NCBI GenBank assembly: GCA_021810175.1
Contig: JAJZJJ010000018.1
Location: 1-13,390 of the forward strand
Direction: 5' to 3'
DNA from: Acidobacteriota bacterium
Lineage (GTDB): Bacteria > Acidobacteriota > Terriglobia > Terriglobales > Acidobacteriaceae
DNA length: 13,390 bases
Shown: positions 6,548 to 13,093 of the stretch, piece after piece
How the letters are laid out: the number at the start of each line of letters is the position of its first letter
Numbering within the stretch: position 1 is the stretch's first letter
The notes under the pieces: generated by a model
Databases searched by the model: none
Told to the model about the DNA's origin: nothing
What the model saw: the letters and a program-made list of their open reading frames with translations, nothing else
Made by a program: the position numbers and the translations under genes

Positions 6548-7369
6548 ATGGCGAATAACCTCAGCAAAGACAAACAGATAGCGGTAATCGCAGCACTGGC
6601 GGAAGGCTCCAGCATTCGCTCGATTGAGCGGATGACTGGCATTCATCGGGACACGATCATGCGGCTGGGCGTTCGCGTTGGACAAGGCTGCACTGCACTG
6701 ATGGATTCGACCATGCGCGATCTGCCCTGCACGCGGCTGGAACTGGACGAGATTTGGGGATTCGTCGGAAAAAAGGAAAGCCGTGTGCGCCCCGGAGACG
6801 ATCCGCAGTTTGGGAACGTCTGGACGTGGTGCGCGATTGACGCCGAGACGAAGCTGGTTCCGGCCTTCAAGGTTGGGGACCGGGGACCGAAAACGGCTAT
6901 GGCCTTCATCGGCGATGTGGCTGGCCGTATGCGGAATCGAGTGCAAATCTCCACGGACGGTCTGAAGGCATACGTCAATGCCATCGAAGAGACTTTTGGG
7001 GCCGATGTGGACTACGGCCAAATCGTTAAGGTCTACGGGACCGAAGAGTCGGATCACCGCCGATACAGCCCCCCGGAGGTAATCTCCTGCGAAAAGACAG
7101 TCATCTCGGGGCACCCCGATGTGGACCTGATTTCAACCAGCTATGTAGAGCGGCTGAATGCTACCACTCGGTTGCACATGCGGAGGCTCACCCGACTCAC
7201 TCACGCCTTCAGCAAGAAGCGTGAAAACTTCGAGGCCGCAGTGGGGCTGCACTTCGCCTATTACAACTTCGTTCGGCGGCACAATACGCTGCGCTGCACT
7301 CCGGCGATGGCCGCTGGCGTAGCAAAGACATTCTGGAGCGTGGGAGATTTGGTGGGGGCAGCAGCATGA
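6548..7369 (+). CDS. IS1-family DDE transposase (single-frame type)
   Basis: The product has 273 aa and catalyses cut and strand transfer at the element ends. The ATG at 6548 follows GAGGG at 7-nt spacing and lies just behind a promoter. The frame is open far upstream, but that part is antisense to other genes. Residues about 10-45 form a helix-turn-helix (IAALAEGSSIRSIERMTG... DTIMRL). The IS1 catalytic core is clear: LELDEIWGFVGKK (Asp67), ISTDGLKAY (Asp137) and SYVERLN (Glu201). These match ELDEQWGYVG, MTDG and RIERHN of IS1 InsB, and are followed by the FSKK...HFAYYNF...H block. Unlike IS1, there is no programmed frameshift and no N-terminal CxxC zinc finger before the helix-turn-helix. 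This resembles the longer single-ORF IS1 subgroups such as ISMhu11. All catalytic residues are intact. Its last bases ATGA overlap the start of the next gene. Confidence 0.93.
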   Translation: MANNLSKDKQIAVIAALAEGSSIRSIERMTGIHRDTIMRLGVRVGQGCTALMDSTMRDLPCTRLELDEIWGFVGKKESRVRPGDDPQFGNVWTWCAIDAETKLVPAFKVGDRGPKTAMAFIGDVAGRMRNRVQISTDGLKAYVNAIEETFGADVDYGQIVKVYGTEESDHRRYSPPEVISCEKTVISGHPDVDLISTSYVERLNATTRLHMRRLTRLTHAFSKKRENFEAAVGLHFAYYNFVRRHNTLRCTPAMAAGVAKTFWSVGDLVGAAA

Positions 7370-7653
7370 CCAGCGAAATGAAGACCACGATTGGGCCAGA
7401 GGACATTCTGGCCATGGAATTGGAGTGCGCGGGATGCGGATCCATCGTATCTCGGCCGATCAAGGATTGCAGACTGTCAACGCGCTCATGCCCAAATTGC
7501 GGAGCAATGTGGATTGATATGCAGCGGGAGTTTCAGGAACTCGAACGCCTCGTTCTCACATTGAGGATGTTTTCCAGCAGGGCCAGTGAAAAGAGCGGTA
7601 TGCCTTTCCGCGTCAAGTTTGAGATCGCCCAGCCCAGGAAAGCGTCTCAATGA
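7366..7653 (+). CDS. Small zinc-ribbon passenger protein
   Basis: The product has 95 aa and is not a family I can name. Two knuckles, CAGC (Cys21, Cys24) and CPNC (Cys42, Cys45), form a zinc-ribbon pair, with Cys35 between. Residues about 50-70 form a charged amphipathic helix (DMQREFQELERLVLTLRMF). The start ATGA overlaps the transposase stop by 4 bp, so translation is probably coupled. Because the neighbouring transposase lacks the N-terminal zinc finger of classical IS1 InsA, this protein could supply a zinc-dependent DNA-binding function in trans; that is inference only. The stop again overlaps the next start by ATGA. Confidence 0.72.
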   Translation: MTSEMKTTIGPEDILAMELECAGCGSIVSRPIKDCRLSTRSCPNCGAMWIDMQREFQELERLVLTLRMFSSRASEKSGMPFRVKFEIAQPRKASQ

Positions 7654-7964
7654 GCCATATAACTGAGTTGCGGGATGTTATCCATAAGCTTCACCACGCG
7701 AAGGCGAAGCATGTTCACAGCGTTCCCGTCCGAGAGGAATTTCAGGGGCGAGTTGTTTGGGACGGGGTGGTCGAGGTTTTCGATCTGACTGGCCACCCAA
7801 AAGCCAACCGGATTTACGCCTGGGCGCATGAGACGGACGATCCTAAGCACCCAAAGAAGTATGTGACTGTCCTCCATATGCCGCCAGTGGTATCGCCAGA
7901 GACAGCCGTTCGAGCGGCCATCGTACAGGAGTCGAAGCAGCGTGACCGAAGCAAAGAAAACTAG
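7650..7964 (+). CDS. Conserved-looking hypothetical passenger protein
   Basis: The product has 104 aa. No known domain is recognised. It starts with a basic, His-rich helix (ELRDVIHKLHHAKAKHVHS), then a strand-rich core (GRVVWDGVVEVFDLTGHPKANRIYAWAH... KKYVTVLHMPP) and a C-terminal helix with charged residues. The core could be a small beta sheet fold. From memory, similar proteins sit beside IS1-like transposase genes in other soil bacteria, but that needs a search. The ATG overlaps the previous stop (ATGA), with AGGAA about 10 nt before it. The last 23 bases overlap the next gene. The tight overlaps indicate one operon with the transposase gene. Confidence 0.7.
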   Translation: MSHITELRDVIHKLHHAKAKHVHSVPVREEFQGRVVWDGVVEVFDLTGHPKANRIYAWAHETDDPKHPKKYVTVLHMPPVVSPETAVRAAIVQESKQRDRSKEN

Positions 7965-8130
7965 GAAACCGGGAAGGCCGAAGCTGCCAAAGGGCGAGTC
8001 AAAGGCGAAGTTCCTGCGCGTTCGCGTCACTCCAGATGAGATGAAGGCATTTGAGAAGGAGGCAAAGGCCAGCGGCAACAGCGTATCTGAATGGAGCCGA
8101 AGCATTCTGAGGGCCGCTATAGGAGCGTGA
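7942..8130 (+). CDS. Ribbon-helix-helix-like small DNA-binding protein with AT-hook-like tail
   Basis: The product has 62 aa. The GTG start has AGGAG 10 nt upstream and lies inside the end of the previous gene in another frame. Residues 1-20 are basic and contain KPGRPKLPKG, like an AT-hook (GRP core). Residues about 23-60 fit a ribbon-helix-helix (Arc/CopG/MobC type): a strand FLRVRVT, helix PDEMKAFEKEAKAS, turn GNSVS and helix EWSRSILRAA. Such proteins usually bind palindromes as dimers of dimers, so it is the best candidate in this element to bind the TGGGGTAC inverted repeat and self-regulate; this link is inferred. It is the last gene before the right end, 12 bp from the inverted repeat. 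Confidence 0.72.
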   Translation: MTEAKKTRKPGRPKLPKGESKAKFLRVRVTPDEMKAFEKEAKASGNSVSEWSRSILRAAIGA

Positions 8131-8142
8131 ACCTGTGGATTT

Positions 8143-8159
8143 CAAATTAGGACACTACC
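8143..8159 (-). repeat. Right terminal inverted repeat of the insertion element
   Basis: CAAATTAGGACACTACC is the exact reverse complement of 5666-5682. Confidence 0.93.
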
Positions 8160-8167
8160 AGGCGGCG
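8160..8167. repeat. Target-site duplication, right copy
   Basis: AGGCGGCG is identical to 5658-5665 and abuts the right inverted repeat. Confidence 0.85.
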
Positions 8168-8174
8168 GGGCGCA

Positions 8175-8203
8175 TTGACCGGCAATCGGGGGGGCTGTAA
8201 CGT
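8175..8203 (+). promoter_or_regulatory. Candidate gcv operon promoter next to the insertion
   Basis: TTGACC (8175-8180), a 17-bp spacer, then TAACGT (8198-8203), which is a poor -10. A transcript would begin near 8210, about 35 nt before the gcvT start. The -35 box begins only 15 bp outside the right end of the insertion element. No glycine riboswitch pattern is visible in the 77 bp between element and gene. Confidence 0.4.
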
Positions 8204-8244
8204 TAAGAGTTCGGCCTTACTTCAATCCAGTCATCGAGGATCAC

Positions 8245-9381
8245 TTGTCTGCGTCTGCTGCTCTGAGGAAAACTGCGCTGAATGCCCTGCATCGCCGGCT
8301 GGGCGCGAAGATGGTGGATTTTGGCGGATGGGACATGCCGGTGGAGTACTCGGGGCTGATCGCCGAGCATCTGGCTGTGCGGACCGGGGTGGGGCTGTTC
8401 GATGTCAGCCACATGGGGGATATCCAGCTGCGCGGGCCGGGGTCGCTGGACGCGGTGCAGCATATCTCGATGAACGACGCGAGCCGGCTGCAGGAAGGGC
8501 AGGCGCAGTATTCGGCGATGCTGTATCCGCAGGGGACGTTTGTGGACGACATTATCGTGCACAAATTCAGCGCGAACGATTATCTGCTGGTGATTAACGC
8601 GGGGACGCGGGAGAAGGATTACCAGTGGGTGCGGCAGAACGCGCGGCGGTTCGACTGCCATGTGAGCGACTACAGCGACTATTACACGCAGCTGGCGATC
8701 CAGGGGCCGAAGGCGCAGGAGACTCTGCAGAAGCTGACGAACGCCAACCTGGAAGCGGTGAAGTTTTACTGGTTCACGTGGGGAACGGTTTGCGGGCTGC
8801 CGAATACGCTGATTGCGCGGACGGGGTACACGGGCGAGGACGGATTCGAGATCTATGTGCCGTCGGACGCGGCGACGAGCGAGCGCGTTTGGAACGAAGT
8901 GATGGAGGCGGGGAAGGAATTCGGGATTGTGCCGTGCGGGCTGGGGGCGCGGAACACGCTGCGGCTGGAGGCGGCGCTGTCGCTGTACGGGCACGAGATT
9001 TCAGACGAGATTAACGTGTACGAGGCGGGGCTGGACCGCTTCTGCAAGATGGAAAAGGGCGTGTTTGTAGGGCGCGAGGCACTGCGGCAGGTGCTGGACG
9101 ACGGCGGGCCGAAGAAGAGGCTGGTGGGGCTGGAGATGGTGGAGCGCGGGATTGCGCGCGATGGCTATCCGGTGAAGGAAACCAGCGGGAAGACGGTGGG
9201 GTACGTGACGAGCGGGTCGCCGGCGCCGTTCCTGAAGAAGAATATTGCGCTGGCGTTTGTGCCGAAGGCGTTTGCCGAGCCGGGAGCGGAGGTTGCGGTG
9301 GAGATCCGCGGGAATCCGGTGAAGGCAAAGGTGGTGGAGATTCCGTTTTACCGGCGGCCAAAGCGGCCGGCGAGGTCGTAA
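8245..9381 (+). CDS. gcvT: Aminomethyltransferase, T-protein of the glycine cleavage system
   Basis: The product has 378 aa. It takes the aminomethyl group from lipoyl-GcvH, passes methylene to tetrahydrofolate and releases ammonia; it is cytosolic. The TTG at 8245 is the start: GAGG lies 5 nt upstream, an in-frame stop is at 8197, and the product then begins ALRKTALNALHRRLGAKMVDFGGWDMPVEY, the standard GcvT opening (split here: residues 6-20, then 21-35). The folate-binding N-terminal domain contains GTFVDDIIV (97-105), with Asp101 at the position of the catalytic Asp101 of the E. coli enzyme. The second half has ARTGYTGEDGFEI, GLGARNTLRLEA, LYGHEI and the C-terminal barrel with KKNIALAFV. 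It is full length with no defects. It is the first gene of gcvT-H-PA-PB; gcvH follows after 47 bp. Confidence 0.96.
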   Translation: MSASAALRKTALNALHRRLGAKMVDFGGWDMPVEYSGLIAEHLAVRTGVGLFDVSHMGDIQLRGPGSLDAVQHISMNDASRLQEGQAQYSAMLYPQGTFVDDIIVHKFSANDYLLVINAGTREKDYQWVRQNARRFDCHVSDYSDYYTQLAIQGPKAQETLQKLTNANLEAVKFYWFTWGTVCGLPNTLIARTGYTGEDGFEIYVPSDAATSERVWNEVMEAGKEFGIVPCGLGARNTLRLEAALSLYGHEISDEINVYEAGLDRFCKMEKGVFVGREALRQVLDDGGPKKRLVGLEMVERGIARDGYPVKETSGKTVGYVTSGSPAPFLKKNIALAFVPKAFAEPGAEVAVEIRGNPVKAKVVEIPFYRRPKRPARS

Positions 9382-9428
9382 GGCAGGCTGCAGAAACGCA
9401 GCTCGTACCAATCAGGAGAGAGGCCGAG

Positions 9429-9818
9429 ATGGCATATCCCACGAAGTACCGTTACACGCGCGAGCATGAGTGGATCGAGGCGGAAGGCAAGAACGCCACG
9501 GTGGGCATTACGGAACACGCACAGGATTCGCTGGGCGATATTGTGTTTGTCGAGCTGCCGAAGGTGGGCGAGAAGGTCGAGAAGGGGAAGGTGTTCGGGA
9601 GCGTCGAGTCGGTGAAGGCGGTGAGCGACCTGTATGCGCCGGCGACGGGCACGGTGACAGCCGTAAACGAGGAGCTGACGAAGGCTCCGGAGAAGATCAA
9701 CGAGAACGCGCATGCGGCGTGGATTATGAAGATCGAGCTGGAGAACGCGGCCGAGGTGGAGTCGCTGCTGACGGCGGCGGACTATGAGGCGTTCGTGAAG
9801 GAAGAGACGGGGAATTAG
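9429..9818 (+). CDS. gcvH: Glycine cleavage system H-protein (lipoyl carrier)
   Basis: The product has 129 aa, the normal length. It carries the aminomethyl intermediate on a lipoyl-lysine between the P-, T- and L-proteins. The lipoylation site is plain: VESVKAVSD, with Lys63. It is preceded by GEKVEKGKVFGSVES and followed by YAPATGTV, as in all H-proteins. The ATG has AGGAG/GAGG upstream (9415-9425). The opening YPTKYRYTREHEWIE is typical. It lies within the gcv operon, with 107 bp to the next gene containing hairpin repeats. The lipoylating enzymes are not in the window. Confidence 0.97.
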   Translation: MAYPTKYRYTREHEWIEAEGKNATVGITEHAQDSLGDIVFVELPKVGEKVEKGKVFGSVESVKAVSDLYAPATGTVTAVNEELTKAPEKINENAHAAWIMKIELENAAEVESLLTAADYEAFVKEETGN

Positions 9819-9830
9819 GCGGCGCCACAG

Positions 9831-9882
9831 GGGCTGAAGCAGTCAGGCAGCCCTCGCCTTTCGGCACGACTGAAGTCGTGCC
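9831..9882. repeat. Two hairpins (REP-like) between gcvH and gcvPA
   Basis: GGCACGAC-TGAA-GTCGTGCC (9863-9882) is a perfect 8-bp stem with a tetraloop. GGGCTG/CAGCCC (9831-9836 and 9848-9853) makes a second stem. There is no T-tract, so it is probably not a terminator. The form, followed by CCTGATACAAA, is like dispersed palindromic repeats I associate with acidobacterial genomes; copy number cannot be seen here. Within an operon transcript such a hairpin could affect mRNA stability. Confidence 0.6.
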
Positions 9883-9925
9883 CTGATACAAAGCGGTTAT
9901 TTGCGTTTCCGGATATAGAGAACTC

Positions 9926-11263
9926 ATGCGCTATTTGCCTAAATCGGATGCTGAGCGTGCGGCTATGCTGCGCGAGATCGGCGCTTCGTCGATCGACGAG
10001 CTGTTTTCCATTATTCCTGAGGAGTACCGGCTGAGGCGGGATCTGGAGATTCCGCGGCAGATGGGCGAGTCGGAAATTGTGGGCCACTTTAAGGATGCCG
10101 CGGCGCGGAACGCGAACGGCTATGCGAGCTTTCTGGGGGCGGGCGTCTACCGGCACTACCGGCCGGTGGTGATCGACACCATCGTGCAGCGGGGCGAGTT
10201 TCTGACGTCGTATACGCCGTACCAGGCGGAGATTACGCAGGGGACGCTGCAGGCGATCTTCGAGTTCCAGACGATGATCTGCGAGCTGACGGGGATGGAC
10301 ATCGCCAACGCGTCGATGTACGACGGGTCGACGGCGTGTCCTGAGGCAGTACTGATGTCGATGCGGGTGACGGGTCGCGACGGAGTGGTGGTGGCGCGGA
10401 GCGTGCATCCGGAGTATCGCGAGGTGATGCGGACGTACGCGCAGCATCGCGAGGCAGAGAGCGGGCGGACGACGCGGGAGGTTGGGTTTGGCGAGGACGG
10501 CCGAATTGACCTGAAGGCGCTGGATGCAGCGGTGAGCGAGGAGACGGCTTGCGTGCTGGTGCAGGCGCCGAACTTCTTTGGGGTGGTTGAAGACATTCCC
10601 GCGGTTGCGGAGATTGCGCACAGGAAAGGCGCGCTGCTGGTGGTGGCGATTGCCGAGGCTATTTCGCTGGGCGTGGTGCGGCCTCCGGCGGAGGCGGACA
10701 TTGTGGCGATGGAGGCGCAGTCGTACGGAGTGGCGCCGAGCTACGGCGGTCCCTTCTGCGGAGTGATCGCGGCGAAGGAGAAGTACCTGCGGCAGATGCC
10801 GGGACGGCTGGTGGGCGAGACGAAAGATAAGCAGGGGCGGCGCGGTTTTGTGCTGACGCTGTCGACACGCGAGCAGCACATCCGGCGCGAGAAGGCGACT
10901 TCGAACATCTGCACGAATCAGGCGCTGGTGGCGCTGATGGCGACGATCTTCATGACCATTTACGGCAAAGAGGGCATGAAGGAAGTGGCGCTGCAGAATC
11001 TGGCGAAAGCGGATTACGCGGCGCGGACTCTGGGCGCGAAGGGGAAGCTGCTGTTTGGCGGCTCGCCGCGGTTCAACGAATTTGTGCTGACGACGGACGA
11101 GGCTCCGGAGGCGCTGAACGAGCGGCTGCTCGAAGAGAAGATTATTGGCGGAGCGCCGCTGAAGCGGTGGTATCCGGAGCTGGGCAATGCGACGCTGTGG
11201 TGCGCGACGGAGCTGACGTCGAGAGATGAGATCGACCGGGCGGCCGCGGTGGTGGGGCGGTAG
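9926..11263 (+). CDS. gcvPA: Glycine dehydrogenase (decarboxylating) subunit 1, P-protein N-terminal half
   Basis: The product has 445 aa, the usual length of the split alpha subunit. With GcvPB it forms the P-protein, which decarboxylates glycine with pyridoxal phosphate and loads the H-protein. Family blocks include [12 protein letters not shown] (68-79), [22 protein letters not shown] (in the 90s-110s, quoted from two parts), [24 protein letters not shown] and PSYGGPFCG. The [16 protein letters not shown] segment is typical of both P-protein halves. The catalytic lysine is not in this subunit; it is in GcvPB. The ATG gives the normal [15 protein letters not shown] opening; the Shine-Dalgarno sequence (AGAGAA) is weak. 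No defects are seen. A long minus-strand open frame over this gene and gcvPB is a shadow. Confidence 0.96.
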   Translation: MRYLPKSDAERAAMLREIGASSIDELFSIIPEEYRLRRDLEIPRQMGESEIVGHFKDAAARNANGYASFLGAGVYRHYRPVVIDTIVQRGEFLTSYTPYQAEITQGTLQAIFEFQTMICELTGMDIANASMYDGSTACPEAVLMSMRVTGRDGVVVARSVHPEYREVMRTYAQHREAESGRTTREVGFGEDGRIDLKALDAAVSEETACVLVQAPNFFGVVEDIPAVAEIAHRKGALLVVAIAEAISLGVVRPPAEADIVAMEAQSYGVAPSYGGPFCGVIAAKEKYLRQMPGRLVGETKDKQGRRGFVLTLSTREQHIRREKATSNICTNQALVALMATIFMTIYGKEGMKEVALQNLAKADYAARTLGAKGKLLFGGSPRFNEFVLTTDEAPEALNERLLEEKIIGGAPLKRWYPELGNATLWCATELTSRDEIDRAAAVVGR

Positions 11264-11275
11264 AGAAGAATCTTT

Positions 11276-11305
11276 ACCACAGAGGACGCAGAGTACACAG
11301 AGGAC
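11276..11305. repeat. CACAGAGGAC short repeat pair between gcvPA and gcvPB
   Basis: CACAGAGGAC occurs at 11278-11287 and 11296-11305 with an 18-bp period, separated by GCAGAGTA. The motif ACCACAGAGGACNCAGAG is a widespread short repeat in environmental bacteria, from memory. It lies in the 105-bp gap inside the operon, with no coding sense. Confidence 0.5.
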
Positions 11306-11368
11306 TTTGGGGTTTGCGGGTTCGATCGATGGAAGCGGTTCAACAGCCGGAAGGGAAATCAGAAGACG

Positions 11369-12880
11369 ATGGCAGCAGAAGCCACTGAACAGTTCATCGG
11401 CACACAGCGCAAGGTGACGGCGCACCTGACGCAGGATGAGGGGCTGAGCTTTGAGAAGTCGGCGCCGGGGAAGAAGGCTTACCGGCTGGCGCCGCTGGAT
11501 GTTCCGGAGGTTGACGCCGCGTCGCTGCTCGGAAGCGCGTACCGGGCGGAGAGCGCGGAGCTGCCGGAGCTGAGCGAGATTGAGATTGTGCGGCACTTTA
11601 CGCGGCTCTCGACGTGGAATTACGCCATCGATCTGGGGATGTATCCGCTGGGCAGCTGCACGATGAAGTACAACCCGCGGGTGAACGAGTTTGTGTCGCG
11701 GCTGGAGGGGATTGCGGAGGCGCATCCTTATCAGCCGGAGGCGCTGTCGCAGGGATCGCTGGGGATCATCCGGCTTTTGCAACAGTGTCTGACGGAAATT
11801 ACCGGGATGGACGCGATCACGCTGCAGCCGGCGGCGGGCGCGCACGGGGAGTTCACGGGGATTCTGCTGGCGCGGGCGTATCACGAGGCGAAGGGGAATC
11901 CGCGGAAGACGGTGATTATTCCCGACTCGGCGCACGGGACGAATCCGGCGACGGCGGCGATGTGCGGCTATGAGGTGGTGAACTTCAAGTCGAACGCGAA
12001 CGGCGGCGTGGACGTGGAGGCGCTGGCGGCGGCGGTGACGGAAGAGACGGCCGCGCTCATGCTGACCAATCCGTCGACGATTGGGGTGTTTGAGAACGAG
12101 ATTCACCGTATTGCGGACATTCTGCATGCGAAGGGCGCGCTGCTATATATGGATGGCGCGAATATGAACGCGCTGTGCGGGAAGGTGCGGCCGGGCGACT
12201 TTGGCGTGGATGTGATGCACCTGAATCTGCACAAGACGTTTTCGACTCCGCATGGAGGCGGCGGGCCGGGATCGGGTCCGGTGGCGTGCAGGAAGATTCT
12301 GGAGCCGTATTTGCCGACGCCGGTGGTGGAAGAGGGCGCGGACGGGCTGCTGCATCTGAACTACGACAGGCCGCAGTCGGTGGGGCGGGTGAAGGCGTTT
12401 TTCGGCAACTTCGGGATGTTTGTGCGGGCGCTGGCGTACATTCTGGCGAACGGGCCGGATGGACTGCGGCAGACGACCGAGGATGCGGTGCTGAACGCGA
12501 ACTACATCCGGGCGAAGCTACAGGACTTGTACGAGCTGCCGTACACGACGCCCTCGATGCATGAGGTGGTGTTCAGCGACCGGCGGCAGACGCGGAACGG
12601 AGTGAAGACGGGCGACATTGCGAAGCGGCTCATTGATTATGGGTTTCATCCATACACCGTTTCTTTCCCTTTGATCGTGCCGGGGGCGCTGATGATTGAG
12701 CCGACGGAGAGCGAGTCGCGGGAGGAGCTGGATTTGTTTGTGGACGCGATGCGGCAGATTGCGCGCGAGGTGGAAGAGAATCCACAGGTGGTGCTGGACG
12801 CGCCGCATTCGACGCGGGTATCGCGGCTGGATGAGACGATGGCGGCGCGGAAGCCGATACTGCGCTGGCGCAGGAGCTAA
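11369..12880 (+). CDS. gcvPB: Glycine dehydrogenase (decarboxylating) subunit 2, P-protein C-terminal half
   Basis: The product has 503 aa. It is the catalytic, pyridoxal-phosphate-binding half of the two-subunit P-protein. The PLP lysine is Lys289 in HLNLHKTFSTPHGGGGPG, with the cofactor-ring Asp262 in YMDGANMNAL and the phosphate-site block DSAHGTNPATAAM (186-198). MYPLGSCTMKYNPRVNE (91-107) is the conserved substrate loop. The N-terminus (MAAEATEQFIGTQRK...) is slightly extended compared with many homologs. The nearest purine-rich run upstream (GGAAGGG) is rather far, so a start a few codons later cannot be excluded. The C-terminus EPTESESREELDLFVDAM is typical. It is the last gene of the operon; no intrinsic terminator is evident in the following 210 bp. 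Confidence 0.96.
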   Translation: MAAEATEQFIGTQRKVTAHLTQDEGLSFEKSAPGKKAYRLAPLDVPEVDAASLLGSAYRAESAELPELSEIEIVRHFTRLSTWNYAIDLGMYPLGSCTMKYNPRVNEFVSRLEGIAEAHPYQPEALSQGSLGIIRLLQQCLTEITGMDAITLQPAAGAHGEFTGILLARAYHEAKGNPRKTVIIPDSAHGTNPATAAMCGYEVVNFKSNANGGVDVEALAAAVTEETAALMLTNPSTIGVFENEIHRIADILHAKGALLYMDGANMNALCGKVRPGDFGVDVMHLNLHKTFSTPHGGGGPGSGPVACRKILEPYLPTPVVEEGADGLLHLNYDRPQSVGRVKAFFGNFGMFVRALAYILANGPDGLRQTTEDAVLNANYIRAKLQDLYELPYTTPSMHEVVFSDRRQTRNGVKTGDIAKRLIDYGFHPYTVSFPLIVPGALMIEPTESESREELDLFVDAMRQIAREVEENPQVVLDAPHSTRVSRLDETMAARKPILRWRRS

Positions 12881-13093
12881 GGCGGAGTTATTACGGCGCC
12901 GGTGGGCAACATCATTGATGGGGCGGACAACGGGTCGGGTAGAGCTTTCAACCGGGCGCTATCTGCGGGGGATTGCGGCCGGTCGCGGATGATTAAATCT
13001 AAGTCATCTATTTGTCATGACGGGGTGGGCGAGTGTCGGTGATAGCGCAAACGGCATAAGGATTGCAGTGCGGATGCTGTAAGATCGGTACGC

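Larger units (their letters stand above)
5666..8159 (+). mobile_element. Complete IS1-family-like insertion element with four passenger genes
   Basis: The element is 2494 bp, bounded by perfect 17-bp inverted repeats and flanked by the 8-bp direct repeat AGGCGGCG. It contains one IS1-type DDE transposase gene (6548-7369, +). Three overlapping small genes lie downstream of it (7366-8130, +) and one divergent passenger gene at the left (5675-6469, -). Its composition is visibly less GC-rich than the flanking host genes, and codon use inside is more even, as expected for a transferred element. Intact ends, an exact target duplication and an unbroken transposase suggest recent insertion. It is much longer than classical IS1 (about 0.77 kb) because of the passengers. 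It lies in the divergent intergenic region between the CPBP gene and gcvT. Confidence 0.9.

Noticed and set aside
5675..7114. Extending the passenger gene upstream to 7114 (479 codons)
   Set aside because: The extra 215 codons are antisense to the transposase gene and show no signal. The ATG at 6469 begins a hydrophobic anchor directly behind a divergent promoter.
4664..7369. A single 901-codon plus-strand open frame that would fuse a Gly/Glu-rich protein to the transposase
   Set aside because: The first two thirds are exactly antisense, in codon register, to the CPBP protease gene and the passenger gene; GC-rich genes that avoid TTA, CTA and TCA leave the opposite frame open. The upstream part has low-complexity Gly/Glu/Asp content and crosses the element boundary. 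The promoter and ribosome site support a start at 6548.
8160..8244. Glycine riboswitch before gcvT
   Set aside because: The remaining 77 bp are too short for even one aptamer with its switch, and none of the conserved aptamer segments is recognisable, nor in the left flank 5567-5665.
9815..12127. A 770-codon minus-strand open frame across gcvPA and gcvPB
   Set aside because: It is Arg/His/Leu/Pro-rich without any family motifs and lies opposite two certain, highly conserved genes. It is a composition shadow.
12881..13093. Intrinsic terminator or promoter between gcvPB and the SIS gene
   Set aside because: Only short palindromes (CGGCGCCG, GTCATGAC) and a TAAGAT without a matching -35 are present. 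Neither is good enough to call.
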